Below are positions 9,260 to 18,783 of a stretch of 64,000 nt of DNA, piece after piece (the first letter of the stretch is position 1; each line of letters begins with the position of its first letter). The DNA is from Clostridioides difficile CD160 (GTDB lineage Bacteria; Bacillota; Clostridia; Peptostreptococcales; Peptostreptococcaceae). The notes beneath the pieces were generated by a model. The model ran no database searches. It was not told the origin of the DNA and saw only the letters and a program-made list of their open reading frames with translations. The position numbers were made by a program, and so were the translations under genes. The stretch spans positions 1 through 64,000 of the forward strand of contig NZ_AVHW01000028.1 of assembly GCF_000449425.2 (NCBI RefSeq). The letters are read 5' to 3'.

Positions 9260-12200
9260 TTATAAGTTGCTTAAGATACTAGGGTCTTTAATCTTATTAT
9301 CTTCAGCAAGTAATAAGATTTTAGACATAATCTCAGCAGTCTTAGGGTCTTCATCAGCGAAAGGAAGGAATATCTTACCTCTACTTTGAGAATGTACAGG
9401 AAGTATATTTAAAGCTCCCATTCCTTTTTTATGTACAACACCAGAACCCATATGTACAGAATACTCACCTAAATTACCTGCTATAAGAGCGTGAGAACCT
9501 TCAAAATTTACACTCTTAATCTTTAACAATAATAGTAATTCTTTAGCAATTGCTATACGCATCTCTACAGTAGAGTGGCTTGTTTCAGGGTCAACACCAC
9601 CAGCATGAGCGACACTTACAACGAGGTCTATATCACGCATAACTTCTGAAAATAAAATTGGAGGTATTGAAGACAATTCTAAGCTTTTATAAGTTTTTCT
9701 ATCAAAGAATTCTACTGTTTCAATAGTAGGAGGCTCAATGTCTGCTGGCGAAAACCAATCAGCAAGTGCAAACATTTTTGCTACTATATTTTCTTTATAA
9801 AATACTTTTTGTAAACCTTCTTCATAATCAACAGTCCAAAGCTGATTTCTAAGAAGTGCTACAGTTTTCTTTGGCTGGATTTGGTGCCCAGCATATCTGC
9901 GAGATATAGTTTTTTCAGATAATTCATCACTATTTATTCTATAATACTCACGGAATACTTGCTTAAATGGCTGAACAATTTGCTTATTAAATAAGTCATG
10001 TTGGAATTCACTCCATTTACCAGACTCAAAAAGATGAACCGGATGTGCAAGTTTTAATTTATTTTTTGCTGTTAATTTATAAGTTTCGTCCTCTATATTG
10101 CAAATAAAAAACTTAGATTTATCATTATAAACATATCCAATATTATCATCACACACCCACACTAGATTCTTAATCAAAGGGCAGATAACTGGATTTTTAT
10201 AAATATTGGAGATTTCTTTAACTGTAAATATTATTTCATTTTTCATAGCTTGCTCTAAACTCTGTTTTGCACGAGAATACTGACTCTTTAAATCTTTTTG
10301 AACAGATTTAAGTTCAAGTACATATGGATGTTTGGCAATGGATTTTGGTATACTTTTTAAAGATTTATTACCTTTTTGAACTTTAGTAGATGCTTTACCA
10401 TTTTCATCAACATCTATCCAAATTGAAGTTCCATCAATATCTTTTGGCTTAAATAAATGAGCAACTTCATTTAGTTTTTCAGTTTCAAGAGCCCACATCA
10501 TACGATTGACATCTCCAAATCCAGCACTTCTAGCTAGATTTTCTAGTGCTATTGTACAAGCCTTTGATTCACTTTCACGACGTTGTGCTCCAAATTGTTT
10601 ACTTTCTTTAGCAAATTTTTGAATAAATTCATAACGGAAAGTTGCTTCTTTAAGGTCTCCTTTTTTCATAGGAAGTAAAGAAAAACTTCTCAATTTGTCT
10701 TGATTCCTATTTGTTTCAATTTCTTTCATTAACATCTCCTTATCAAGTTTACCAAGTGTAGCATCAGCATAAAGTTGTGCACGTCTATGAGAGTTACCAC
10801 CACTAGTTATATACTTAGCTGATTTGTAAAGTATATTGAATCTCTCTTCACCAATAGTCTTATATGAATCTAAAAACCAATCTACATCAAATGCGCCATC
10901 AATGAAACTACGTGGTGAAATAGGAGAGAATAGAGCAACTTCTGATTCTTTTTGTGCAGAGAATCCTTCATTTATATGTGCATGGAAGTACCAAATTGTA
11001 CTCTTTAGACCCTTCCAGTTTAAATACTTTTCAATTATATTAACCCATTGAGGAGCGTACATAGCAGCTTCTATCAGTCTTAATTCAGTAATGTCAGTGC
11101 CTTTAAGCAATTTTTTTAATTCTTTTGAGTCATCTTCTTTAGTAGGATAACAATTTTTAAGAAGAGAACTTAAAACGTCTTTTTTTGAATAATTGCTACC
11201 ATATGAATATCCTCTCTGGAAAGTTTCTTTACCAAGAGCAACTAACAGATTGACAAAATAATTTATACCTTCAAAATATTGTATGTTATTAGCTAGATGA
11301 GAAACTTCTGTTGGCATATCACCTCTACGTGATTCAATTTCTATAACTCTATTTGTAACAGTTTTTAAATTGTTTTTAAGCCAAGGATACTTTTCTAATG
11401 TGTCTCCAGCCCATCTAGGATTTGTTAGTGTTCTTATTATATTTGATGAATTGTATCCACTTATAATTTCTCTATTAACTTGTTCTTCAGTCATTAATCC
11501 TAATTCATGAGCACGAGCAAATACACCTATGCTAGTATAAAAAGGAAATTTATATTCTAATAACTGATAATTTGAAAATGTAGTATAGAAAAACTTAGTA
11601 AAAGAAATATCATCATAAATAAATGAATGTGCTTTATCAAGCCAATAATTTAAAATAGGGGCATCTAAAGCAGGGCAGTATTCATTTTGTCTATAATAAT
11701 TTTTAGTAAATTCAACTCTTTGTTTTTTACATTGTTCTGTAGTTAATAAATTTCTTAGTTTATAATATATTTCTAAACAATAGTCAAATATCTCTTTATG
11801 GTCAAACTCATTTAGTAAAACTCTTAGAAGTCTTCTTGTAAGTGCATCGAATTTTAATTTCTGAAGTCTTGTAGATATTTTCTTTTGTTTTTTATAGTCA
11901 AGAACATTTGAATAGATAGACGAAAACCAACTTTTTTCTATTTCATTATATCCGCATGTACTTATATTATAAAATAAAATATCAAGTATTAATTTGTAGT
12001 CTAAATCGAGTTTTTTACTAATTTCCCTCCAAAGTCCTGCCAATGGATAATTATCAAGAGTATCATTAGAAGTCTTATATTTAATAGGAGTCAGATTATA
12101 AGTAGAGTAACCTAAAAGCACTTTTTCCACATTTCCTGACCATCTTTCAACTTCATATTCATAATCTGCATTTTCAGTAATAAGTTCATCAAATTTTTCA

Positions 12201-14317
12201 TAAACTTGTATTATTTTATTTATGTCCGTATCAAGAATTTTTTTAGCTTCTTTTTTTGTTGATATAGAAACAGATTCTTCACTTGAAGATAAACTTATAT
12301 TTGAAATAATTTTATTAAGTTTTGATGTAGTAGAAGAATCATCTTTAAAACCAAATTGCTCAGGAATTTGAACCTTGTTTTTAGGGCTGTATATTCCAAA
12401 ACCATTTTCTTTACAATAATCATTTTTTGCTTTCCCTAATAAATTATCAATTAATATTTGAACTTGAGATGTATTTTTTTTAGATTTATCAATATCTTCT
12501 ATCAGTAAAATAAGCTTATCATATAATTCTTGTCTACCAGAATTGTCTTTTAATAAGTTTACAATTTCAAGACCTCCCAGGCATTTTTGTGAGTTTGAAG
12601 ATTTTATAAGTGAGGAAGTAATATTCTCTAATTTTGAATCATCTTGTTCAAGTAAAATTTTTATTACTGTTTGTCTAATAGAGCTTGTCTTTAAAGAAAG
12701 TAGATTGGTTATTTTGTCTAGTTCTATGTCTGTTAGTTCAAGTTTTCTAAGTAGGCTAAGTACAGTTTCTCTATTGGAAACACTCTTATCACTTAAACAT
12801 TCTAGTAAGAACTCACGTTGTCTATTCGTTTTTGGTTCATTTATAAAATTAACTATAAGTGAAGCTCTTAAGTCTGAGCTCATAAGGTGACAATTTTCCA
12901 TAAGAACCTCTATAAACTGTTCATTCATATCGTACGCTGTTAGTGTCATCATACACTTAAGTATATCGTGAGAAGAAATTTCAATCCAAGTCCATGGAAA
13001 TACACTTCCTAAAAAGGATTTAGTCTTTGAATTTAAAATTTCTAAGGTATGTTTTAAATTTTCAAATTGTTCTTTTCTAGCATTAAAGTCTTTATCAATT
13101 GGAGTGTTTGATAGGTCAAAGTCAGTTTCTTTATTTTGCCAATTATAGTAGTAGCCAACAGAGCTTTCTACATAGAAATTTCTAATTACCCATGCTAGAA
13201 TCTCTAAATCATCTCCCTTGATATTTTTAGATGCTATCGAGTGTTTGAAATATGTACTTTCTGTATGTGATAGGAAGTAAAGTCCTACAAGTTTTTTATA
13301 TTTTTCCTGACAAGAAAGTAAATCTTCAATAAGAGAGTAAGAGTCATATATATTGTAAGTTGCAGTAGCCCATAAAGCAAAATAAATTTCGAGATTATCA
13401 TCACTATTAACTGATTCTGTACGGAATTTTTCATCAGTCAATGATTTATATGAAAGTTCTAAGCACTTACGTATTATTCCAGGTTTTTGGTCTGAAAAAC
13501 CAAGTCCTGTCCATGTATCCAAAGCTCTTATAATAGAACTAAATCTCTCTAAATTATTGTCCAAGATAGTTTTTAACATGTATATTGATGCAGAAATTGT
13601 ACCTTCATCTAAACTCTCTATAATTTGTTGTCTAAGACCTTCTTGTTGCTTAGCTGCCAAAAGAAGTTTAGAAAGCATTTCATAGCATTTCTCACTATGG
13701 CTTTTCATAATACCAATTATCATTTGTCTTGTAAGTAGGGCAGTTTGATTTTCTCCAAATATTACTTCTTCCAAGGCACTGATTATTTCTTGATTTCCGT
13801 TATCTATTTCTAGTGCTATTTTATCACTCATTACAGAGTCATAGTATAAGACCTTATTTGGAAGGGTAAGATAATCTATAACTGAGAAATCATAATAAAT
13901 TAAATCGACATAGTTTGAAATAAATCTGATTATACTTCTAAAATAATCTACAAGTTTATTTGAACGATAACCCTTGCGATAATAGCCTCCTGAATATGTA
14001 TAATCCATCTTTCTTTTAATTAACTGACAAAGTTCTTCTACTTGCTCAGAAGTAAATATTAATTCCAATGCATTCTTTAAAGGTCCAGAAAGGAGTTCAT
14101 CAATATTTTTAATCTCATAGTAATAGCAATTGTAGTATTTATTTATCATATTTAAGAATTTATCTTCAGGTTCTCTATAATAGTATGAGCTGTTTTCCAT
14201 ACAATCCCAAAGAGATTTTGCTAAGTCATAGTACTTTTTTGAAGAAGATTTAGTGAAATTATTTTTAAAATTTTCAATTATTTTAGGATTTTTTTCTACT
14301 CTAGTACGTTCCAACAT
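9260..14317 (-). CDS. Giant DUF4132 (MolR-like) protein, 1685 aa
   Basis: This very long cytoplasmic protein has no signal peptide or membrane helix. The N-terminal ~900 residues are largely alpha-helical with Leu-rich, HEAT-like stretches. The region ~1180-1420 carries LPMKKGDLKEATFRYEF-type text typical of DUF4132. The last ~270 residues include VVSVAHAGGVDPETSHSTVE and HMGSGVVHKKGMG, the conserved C-terminal block of this family. Family members include E. coli MolR and YehI, and their biochemical function is not established. Here it pairs with the 139-aa gene 24 bp upstream. I see no nuclease, kinase or protease motif. Roles in stress response or bacterial conflict are speculation. The ATG at 14317 has GGAGGT 6 nt upstream. 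Confidence 0.85.
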   Translation of the reverse strand: MLERTRVEKNPKIIENFKNNFTKSSSKKYYDLAKSLWDCMENSSYYYREPEDKFLNMINKYYNCYYYEIKNIDELLSGPLKNALELIFTSEQVEELCQLIKRKMDYTYSGGYYRKGYRSNKLVDYFRSIIRFISNYVDLIYYDFSVIDYLTLPNKVLYYDSVMSDKIALEIDNGNQEIISALEEVIFGENQTALLTRQMIIGIMKSHSEKCYEMLSKLLLAAKQQEGLRQQIIESLDEGTISASIYMLKTILDNNLERFSSIIRALDTWTGLGFSDQKPGIIRKCLELSYKSLTDEKFRTESVNSDDNLEIYFALWATATYNIYDSYSLIEDLLSCQEKYKKLVGLYFLSHTESTYFKHSIASKNIKGDDLEILAWVIRNFYVESSVGYYYNWQNKETDFDLSNTPIDKDFNARKEQFENLKHTLEILNSKTKSFLGSVFPWTWIEISSHDILKCMMTLTAYDMNEQFIEVLMENCHLMSSDLRASLIVNFINEPKTNRQREFLLECLSDKSVSNRETVLSLLRKLELTDIELDKITNLLSLKTSSIRQTVIKILLEQDDSKLENITSSLIKSSNSQKCLGGLEIVNLLKDNSGRQELYDKLILLIEDIDKSKKNTSQVQILIDNLLGKAKNDYCKENGFGIYSPKNKVQIPEQFGFKDDSSTTSKLNKIISNISLSSSEESVSISTKKEAKKILDTDINKIIQVYEKFDELITENADYEYEVERWSGNVEKVLLGYSTYNLTPIKYKTSNDTLDNYPLAGLWREISKKLDLDYKLILDILFYNISTCGYNEIEKSWFSSIYSNVLDYKKQKKISTRLQKLKFDALTRRLLRVLLNEFDHKEIFDYCLEIYYKLRNLLTTEQCKKQRVEFTKNYYRQNEYCPALDAPILNYWLDKAHSFIYDDISFTKFFYTTFSNYQLLEYKFPFYTSIGVFARAHELGLMTEEQVNREIISGYNSSNIIRTLTNPRWAGDTLEKYPWLKNNLKTVTNRVIEIESRRGDMPTEVSHLANNIQYFEGINYFVNLLVALGKETFQRGYSYGSNYSKKDVLSSLLKNCYPTKEDDSKELKKLLKGTDITELRLIEAAMYAPQWVNIIEKYLNWKGLKSTIWYFHAHINEGFSAQKESEVALFSPISPRSFIDGAFDVDWFLDSYKTIGEERFNILYKSAKYITSGGNSHRRAQLYADATLGKLDKEMLMKEIETNRNQDKLRSFSLLPMKKGDLKEATFRYEFIQKFAKESKQFGAQRRESESKACTIALENLARSAGFGDVNRMMWALETEKLNEVAHLFKPKDIDGTSIWIDVDENGKASTKVQKGNKSLKSIPKSIAKHPYVLELKSVQKDLKSQYSRAKQSLEQAMKNEIIFTVKEISNIYKNPVICPLIKNLVWVCDDNIGYVYNDKSKFFICNIEDETYKLTAKNKLKLAHPVHLFESGKWSEFQHDLFNKQIVQPFKQVFREYYRINSDELSEKTISRRYAGHQIQPKKTVALLRNQLWTVDYEEGLQKVFYKENIVAKMFALADWFSPADIEPPTIETVEFFDRKTYKSLELSSIPPILFSEVMRDIDLVVSVAHAGGVDPETSHSTVEMRIAIAKELLLLLKIKSVNFEGSHALIAGNLGEYSVHMGSGVVHKKGMGALNILPVHSQSRGKIFLPFADEDPKTAEIMSKILLLAEDNKIKDPSILSNL

Positions 14318-14341
14318 TTATGTACCTCCAAATTATTTATT

Positions 14342-14761
14342 TTAAAACATTCTTCCAGCAAGTAAGGTAAGTCTTATAAAGGTAAATATATCTCCATCTT
14401 TTAGATTTATAGGGGAATCAAGTTCTTCAATAACGTCTTCATTTATAAGCACTTTGTAGATTCCATCTTCAAATGATTGTAATGCAACTTCTATTGCTTT
14501 TTCTACAGATTGTTTATTTTCATTATAAATAGAACCAAATCCAACCTTTCCAATATCAGCTTGAGATTCAATTTCTTCATTAGTTAAGAAGTTTATTATT
14601 GATTTTTCTGGGATTTTCTCATTATATTCAAGAACATTTTTAGATACAATTTCAGAGATAGCCTCTTTTAGGCAATTGATGTTGTCAGATAAATCAAAAG
14701 GGGTAAGTTCTAGCATAGGTTTGCGTTTGCCAACGGCTTTAACTCTAAAATAAATTTGCAT
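14342..14761 (-). CDS. Conserved 139-aa partner of DUF4132 protein
   Basis: I do not know a named function. The protein is small, soluble and acidic, opens with QIYFRVKAVGKRKP and ends with the striking block INLKDGDIFTFIRLTLLAG, which reads like the last strands of a beta-grasp or similar small fold. From memory, similar small proteins are encoded next to DUF4132 genes elsewhere, so the pairing is probably functional. The frame opens at a TTG at 14776, but GAGGTGA lies inside that extension and points to the ATG at 14761. It is the first gene of the two-gene operon. Confidence 0.75.
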   Translation of the reverse strand: MQIYFRVKAVGKRKPMLELTPFDLSDNINCLKEAISEIVSKNVLEYNEKIPEKSIINFLTNEEIESQADIGKVGFGSIYNENKQSVEKAIEVALQSFEDGIYKVLINEDVIEELDSPINLKDGDIFTFIRLTLLAGRMF

Positions 14762-14815
14762 AAAATCACCTCGCAAAACATTAATTATATATTTAAAAAT
14801 TTATCTATTTGTTAT

Positions 14816-14824
14816 ATTATATCA
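14816..14824 (-). promoter_or_regulatory. Extended -10 promoter for the DUF4132 operon
   Basis: Read on the minus strand, this is TGATATAAT, an extended -10 element about 55 nt before the first gene's ATG. A clear TTGACA at -35 is absent, which is usual for extended -10 promoters. Confidence 0.5.
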
Positions 14825-14986
14825 TTTTGTGAATTATTAATGTGAATTATGAGATTATTTTACAAAAAATAGAAAAAAAGCTATCTTAAAGTCTAAAAAA
14901 GCAATAAAAGATAACTTTTAGCTATGAGTATATAAAATTATAACTATACATTTATTAAATTTTAATTTTAGAATTACTTTTGATAG

Positions 14987-15238
14987 CTATCTTTTTTTAT
15001 TTACGAATTTTGGTCCTAAATATTTTTTGATTTCTTCTTCAGGAGAAAAGTCATCAATAAGTATTTCTTTCCCAGTATCTTCAAATACTACAAGAACTTC
15101 ACAGTCACCTTGTAAGAAAAATTTTTTAACAGTATCTTCTTTAACTTCTCTAACCTTTATTACATTCTTTTTTTCTTTCTCGAAGTCTTTTGTGTAATAA
15201 CTTCCCATCATATTGATTATTTTTGTATATCTATTCAT
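14987..15238 (-). CDS. Hypothetical 83-aa protein
   Basis: This is a small charged protein with many Lys and Glu residues and no membrane segment. I recognise no family. The frame opens at 15253, but a textbook GAGGAGG 6 nt upstream marks the ATG at 15238 as the start. It is divergent from the CxxCxxCC protein gene with 88 bp between the starts. The palindromic GATAGCTATC just after its stop may be part of a weak terminator. Confidence 0.65.
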   Translation of the reverse strand: MNRYTKIINMMGSYYTKDFEKEKKNVIKVREVKEDTVKKFFLQGDCEVLVVFEDTGKEILIDDFSPEEEIKKYLGPKFVNKKR

Positions 15239-15326
15239 AAAATGCCTCCTCATGCGATTAAATTTTAAAAATATGTTATAATAATTGTTTGTATTAACTT
15301 AATAATTATAACAAGGAGTATTAATA

Positions 15327-16076
15327 ATGACTAGTATAAAAAATAAAGATATTTTAAATTGTATAGATTATTCCATTAAAAACAAGCTCTTTGATGAACT
15401 AAATGATGTATATAAATCCTTACCAATAGGAAATTGTTCTGGATGTGGAAATTGTTGTATGGAATCGGTAGGTATAAATTTAATTGAGTTTTTGAATATA
15501 TTTTGTTATCTTGAAGATAGAGTTGATTTAAAAGAAAGCTGTACAAGCAAGATATTAGATTACTACTTTGAAGAGTATACGAGAAAGAATCCATGTCCAT
15601 TTAAAGATAATAAAAACAAATGCTTAATATATGAAGTTAGACCATTAAACTGTAGACTTTTTGGACATTGGAAAAAAGAAGACTATAATAAAAATTTAGC
15701 TAATGTTACTAAGAAAAATAACGAATATAAAGTATTGATGAAGAAACAGTATGGATTTGAAATAAATGATAAAGTAGTAAATTATAGAATAGATTATTGC
15801 GACAGCTTTATACCAAATAAAGCTTATTTAAATAAATCTGAGAGATTAAGCTTTTCTGACAAACTTATGATATTAGATTCAAAAATTTATTCTAATGGGC
15901 TTATAGATATAGATTTTAGAGATAGAGGTATAGTTGAATATTTTATGGAGTCATTACTTTATAGAGACTTATCGTATAATGTAAAAATAAGGATATCTAA
16001 AGAGTCCAACATAAGAAGAAGAACTATTGATAGAATAAAAAGGATTATTCTTGTAGATTCTCATACTAGTAAGTAA
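15327..16076 (+). CDS. CxxCxxCC-type metal-binding protein (YkgJ family)
   Basis: This 249-aa protein carries the PF03692-type cysteine signature: CSGCGNCC near residues 33-40, then NPCPF, KCLIYEVRP and NCRLFGHW. These cysteines are thought to bind zinc or an iron-sulphur cluster. The function of the family is poorly defined; some members act near flagellin or methyl-lysine modification. The C-terminal ~100 residues have no recognised domain. The ATG at 15327 follows AAGGAG at 15313. It appears to head a run of plus-strand genes to 17.9 kb. Confidence 0.8.
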   Translation: MTSIKNKDILNCIDYSIKNKLFDELNDVYKSLPIGNCSGCGNCCMESVGINLIEFLNIFCYLEDRVDLKESCTSKILDYYFEEYTRKNPCPFKDNKNKCLIYEVRPLNCRLFGHWKKEDYNKNLANVTKKNNEYKVLMKKQYGFEINDKVVNYRIDYCDSFIPNKAYLNKSERLSFSDKLMILDSKIYSNGLIDIDFRDRGIVEYFMESLLYRDLSYNVKIRISKESNIRRRTIDRIKRIILVDSHTSK

Positions 16077-16120
16077 TAAATTAATTGTAGCATAAATATT
16101 GTCAAAATGAGGTGAAGAAG

Positions 16121-17032
16121 GTGAATCTTACAAAAGTAAAAGGAAATACCTTTTTTATAAAAGGTGGCACAAACACAGGAATATATGTATTTGAAGATAA
16201 CACAGCACTTATGATAGACCCAGGATTATGTGGTTCAAGGCCTAGGAGAGTAAATAAAGTTTTAGATGAAAATAAAATACATGTTAAATATATTATAAAT
16301 ACTCATGGTCATGATGACCACTATGGAGCATGTAATCAATTTAAAGAGTATTATAAAGATGTGTGCATAATGTCATCTAAATACGATAAATTATATATAG
16401 AAAATCCAGAACTATTTTCAAAGTATATTGTCGGGGGAAAGAGCAATGTATTTATGGATAATATTTTAAAAAGTAAAATGCTGGATGATATAAAAATAGA
16501 TAAATATATAGAAGCTGGTAAGCTTGAATTAAACAATGAAATGTTTGAAATAATTGAGTTCCAAGGTCACACACCTGGCAGTATAGCCGTTTTGACAAAA
16601 GATAAGGTAATTTTTGTTGGAGATTTATTAATAGGAGATGAAATTCTATCAAAATATGATTTCTTGTTTCTATATGATATACAAGAACAAATAAATTCAT
16701 TAGAGAAATTAAAGGATATAGATTTTGAGTACTTAGTTTTAGGGCATGGTAAGCAAGTAATATCAAAAGAAGATTCCTATAAATTAATCGAAAAACATTT
16801 AAATGCACTACAAAAATATCTATGTCAAATAAGAAAGTTACTTGAAGAGCCAAAATCTTTAGAAATTTTATTAAAAAACATTATAAATAACAATAATTTA
16901 AGCAATAATTATAAAGAGTATCATTTTTTTAAATCTTCATTAGTATCTGTTATAAGTTACTTAGTTGATTTAGAAGAAATAGGATATATATTGGAGAATG
17001 GGGAATTGCTTTACTATACAAAAACAAAATAA
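16121..17032 (+). CDS. MBL-fold metallo-hydrolase
   Basis: This 303-aa cytoplasmic enzyme has the zinc-binding motif HGHDDH at 62-67, followed by GHTPGSIAVL, VFVGDLLIGDE and VLGHGK, which supply the other metal ligands. Relatives include glyoxalase II, persulfide dioxygenases and RNA-processing enzymes; the substrate is not readable. The last ~90 residues form a helical extension. The frame opens at a GTG at 16112, but GAGGTGA directly overlaps it and suits the GTG at 16121 better. It lies 44 bp after the CxxCxxCC gene. Confidence 0.85.
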   Translation: MNLTKVKGNTFFIKGGTNTGIYVFEDNTALMIDPGLCGSRPRRVNKVLDENKIHVKYIINTHGHDDHYGACNQFKEYYKDVCIMSSKYDKLYIENPELFSKYIVGGKSNVFMDNILKSKMLDDIKIDKYIEAGKLELNNEMFEIIEFQGHTPGSIAVLTKDKVIFVGDLLIGDEILSKYDFLFLYDIQEQINSLEKLKDIDFEYLVLGHGKQVISKEDSYKLIEKHLNALQKYLCQIRKLLEEPKSLEILLKNIINNNNLSNNYKEYHFFKSSLVSVISYLVDLEEIGYILENGELLYYTKTK

Positions 17033-17082
17033 ATTATGATAAAATAAAGAAGGTCATAAAAAACAAATAAAGGGTGAGCAAT

Positions 17083-17895
17083 ATGGAATACGAAAAATGG
17101 AATGAGATACTAGCACCTTATGAACATGCAGTAGAAGAATTGAAAATAAAATTTAAAAATATAAGAAAAGAATATTTAGCAAAAGGTGAATATTCTCCCA
17201 TAGAGTTTGTCACAGGTAGAACAAAAAAAATATCTTCCATAATATCTAAATTAAAAAGGATAAATGCAAAAGATATAGAAACTGAAATTGATGATATTGC
17301 TGGTATAAGAATAATGTGCCAGTTTGTTGAAGATATATATGCTATAGTTGATTTGATAAAAGTAAGAAATGATATGACTATAATAGGAGAAAAAGATTAT
17401 ATTACAAATTACAAAGATAGTGGTTATAGAAGCTTTCATGTTATAATAAAATACCCTATAAACTCAATTGCGGGTTCAAAGGAAATCATATGTGAAATAC
17501 AAATAAGAACTCTTGCAATGAATTTCTGGGCTACAATAGAACATTCATTAAAATATAAATATGACCATTACATACCTGAGACTCTTGCCGAAAGACTTAG
17601 AAGGGCATCTGATGCTGCGTTTCTTTTAGACCAAGAAATGAGCGAAATAAGAGAGGATATAATGAAAGCTCAGGCTATGTATCAAATGAAGTCTATAGCT
17701 ATTAGAGACACTCTAAATAGAATACAAGAGTTATACGACTTGGGTGATACACATAAAGCTATGCAGTATCAAAGAAAACTGGATAGAACTGAAACGGATA
17801 AAAATATAACCGAAATTTTGGAATTAAAACAAGAAATAGATATATTATTAGAGCAATATAAAAATACCAAGGTAGATGATAAAGTAGTTCAATAA
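17083..17895 (+). CDS. relQ: RelQ-type small alarmone synthetase
   Basis: This 270-aa enzyme transfers pyrophosphate from ATP to GDP, GTP or GMP to make (p)ppGpp-like alarmones in the cytoplasm. It has only the synthetase domain: RTKKISSIISKLKR (about 46-59) binds substrate, DIAGIR (Asp71) and CEIQIRT (Glu138, Gln140) form the active site. The C-terminal ~90 residues form a helical tail used for tetramer formation in RelQ. There is no HD hydrolase or TGS/ACT region, so it is not the long RSH protein. AGGGTGA (17071-17077) supports the ATG at 17083 over the GTG at 17074. From the literature on C. difficile, this enzyme group is reported to make pGpp mainly; I could not check this here. Confidence 0.92.
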   Translation: MEYEKWNEILAPYEHAVEELKIKFKNIRKEYLAKGEYSPIEFVTGRTKKISSIISKLKRINAKDIETEIDDIAGIRIMCQFVEDIYAIVDLIKVRNDMTIIGEKDYITNYKDSGYRSFHVIIKYPINSIAGSKEIICEIQIRTLAMNFWATIEHSLKYKYDHYIPETLAERLRRASDAAFLLDQEMSEIREDIMKAQAMYQMKSIAIRDTLNRIQELYDLGDTHKAMQYQRKLDRTETDKNITEILELKQEIDILLEQYKNTKVDDKVVQ

Positions 17896-17931
17896 AAAGC
17901 TACTTATATAAAATTTGCTAAATATTAATGG

Positions 17932-17973
17932 GGCTGCCTCTTAATGGAAAATAATTTCTAAAAAGAGACAGCC
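17932..17973 (+). terminator. Hairpin after relQ
   Basis: GGCTGCCTCTT (17932-17942) pairs with AAGAGACAGCC (17963-17973) with one mismatch. The following TATTTAG is only weakly T-rich, so this is a probable but imperfect terminator. Confidence 0.6.
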
Positions 17974-18004
17974 TATTTAGTGTAATCAAGAAAGGAATGA
18001 TATT

Positions 18005-18697
18005 ATGAGTTTATATGCTATAGGAGATTTACATTTTTCAACATCAGTCAATAAGCCAATGAATATCTTTGGAAGTAATTGGGATGGTCATGAAAAGAAG
18101 ATTATAGATAATTGGAAAGAGGTTGTTAAGGAAGAAGATTTAGTTTTAGTATTAGGAGATACATCTTGGGGAATTAATTTATCAGAAGCTAAAAAAGACT
18201 TAGATATAATAAGCGAACTTCCAGGACAGAAAATACTTATAAAGGGAAACCATGATTATTGGTGGACAACCGTTACAAGTTTAAATAAATTATATGAAAA
18301 TATGAGTTTCATTCAGACAAATTTTTATGAATATAAAGACTATGCAATTTGTGGAGGTAGGGGTTGGATATGCCCTAATGATGTTAAATTTGATGAGACT
18401 GATGAGAAAGTTTATAAAAGGGAAGAAAATAGACTGAGATTATCATTAGAGTCTGCTCGTAAAAGAGGTCACTCAAAAATAATTGTGATTACTCATTATC
18501 CTCCTACAAATGATAAACTAGAAGAATCTCTATTTACAAAGTTATTTGAAGAATATAACGTAGAGAAAGTGATTTATGGTCATTTACATGGTAAAGAATC
18601 TTTTAAAATGGGATTAAAGGGAGTTCGAAATGGAGTAGAATATATATTAGCATCCTGTGACTATACAGAATTTAATTTAATAAAAGTTAACGATTAA
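18005..18697 (+). CDS. Metallophosphoesterase (calcineurin-like)
   Basis: This 230-aa cytoplasmic phosphoesterase carries all the metal-site blocks of the family: AIGDLHF at the N-terminus, LGDTSWG near 50, KGNHDYWW near 78, THYPP near 163 and YGHLHG near 193. The preceding AAGGAATG lies just before the ATG. Members hydrolyse phosphate mono- or diesters with two metal ions; the substrate is unknown. The tryptophan-rich NHDYWW variant is typical of a Clostridia/Bacilli subgroup annotated only as putative phosphohydrolase. Confidence 0.9.
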   Translation: MSLYAIGDLHFSTSVNKPMNIFGSNWDGHEKKIIDNWKEVVKEEDLVLVLGDTSWGINLSEAKKDLDIISELPGQKILIKGNHDYWWTTVTSLNKLYENMSFIQTNFYEYKDYAICGGRGWICPNDVKFDETDEKVYKREENRLRLSLESARKRGHSKIIVITHYPPTNDKLEESLFTKLFEEYNVEKVIYGHLHGKESFKMGLKGVRNGVEYILASCDYTEFNLIKVND

Positions 18698-18783
18698 AAA
18701 ACATAAATTGGTAAATACTATAAGATACATGATTAAAAATAAATATTTGAGGGATTTCGGTTTTGAGAAAGGAGACACGACTT

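Noticed and set aside
12543-12890. 115-aa plus-strand frame inside the DUF4132 gene
   Set aside because: It is an antisense shadow with no ribosome site and no domain.
14873-15000. Pair of GCTATC-containing A/T-flanked segments that might form a terminator or repeat pair
   Set aside because: The complementarity is short and interrupted over ~100 nt, so I do not call a structure beyond the short palindrome noted at the 83-aa gene.
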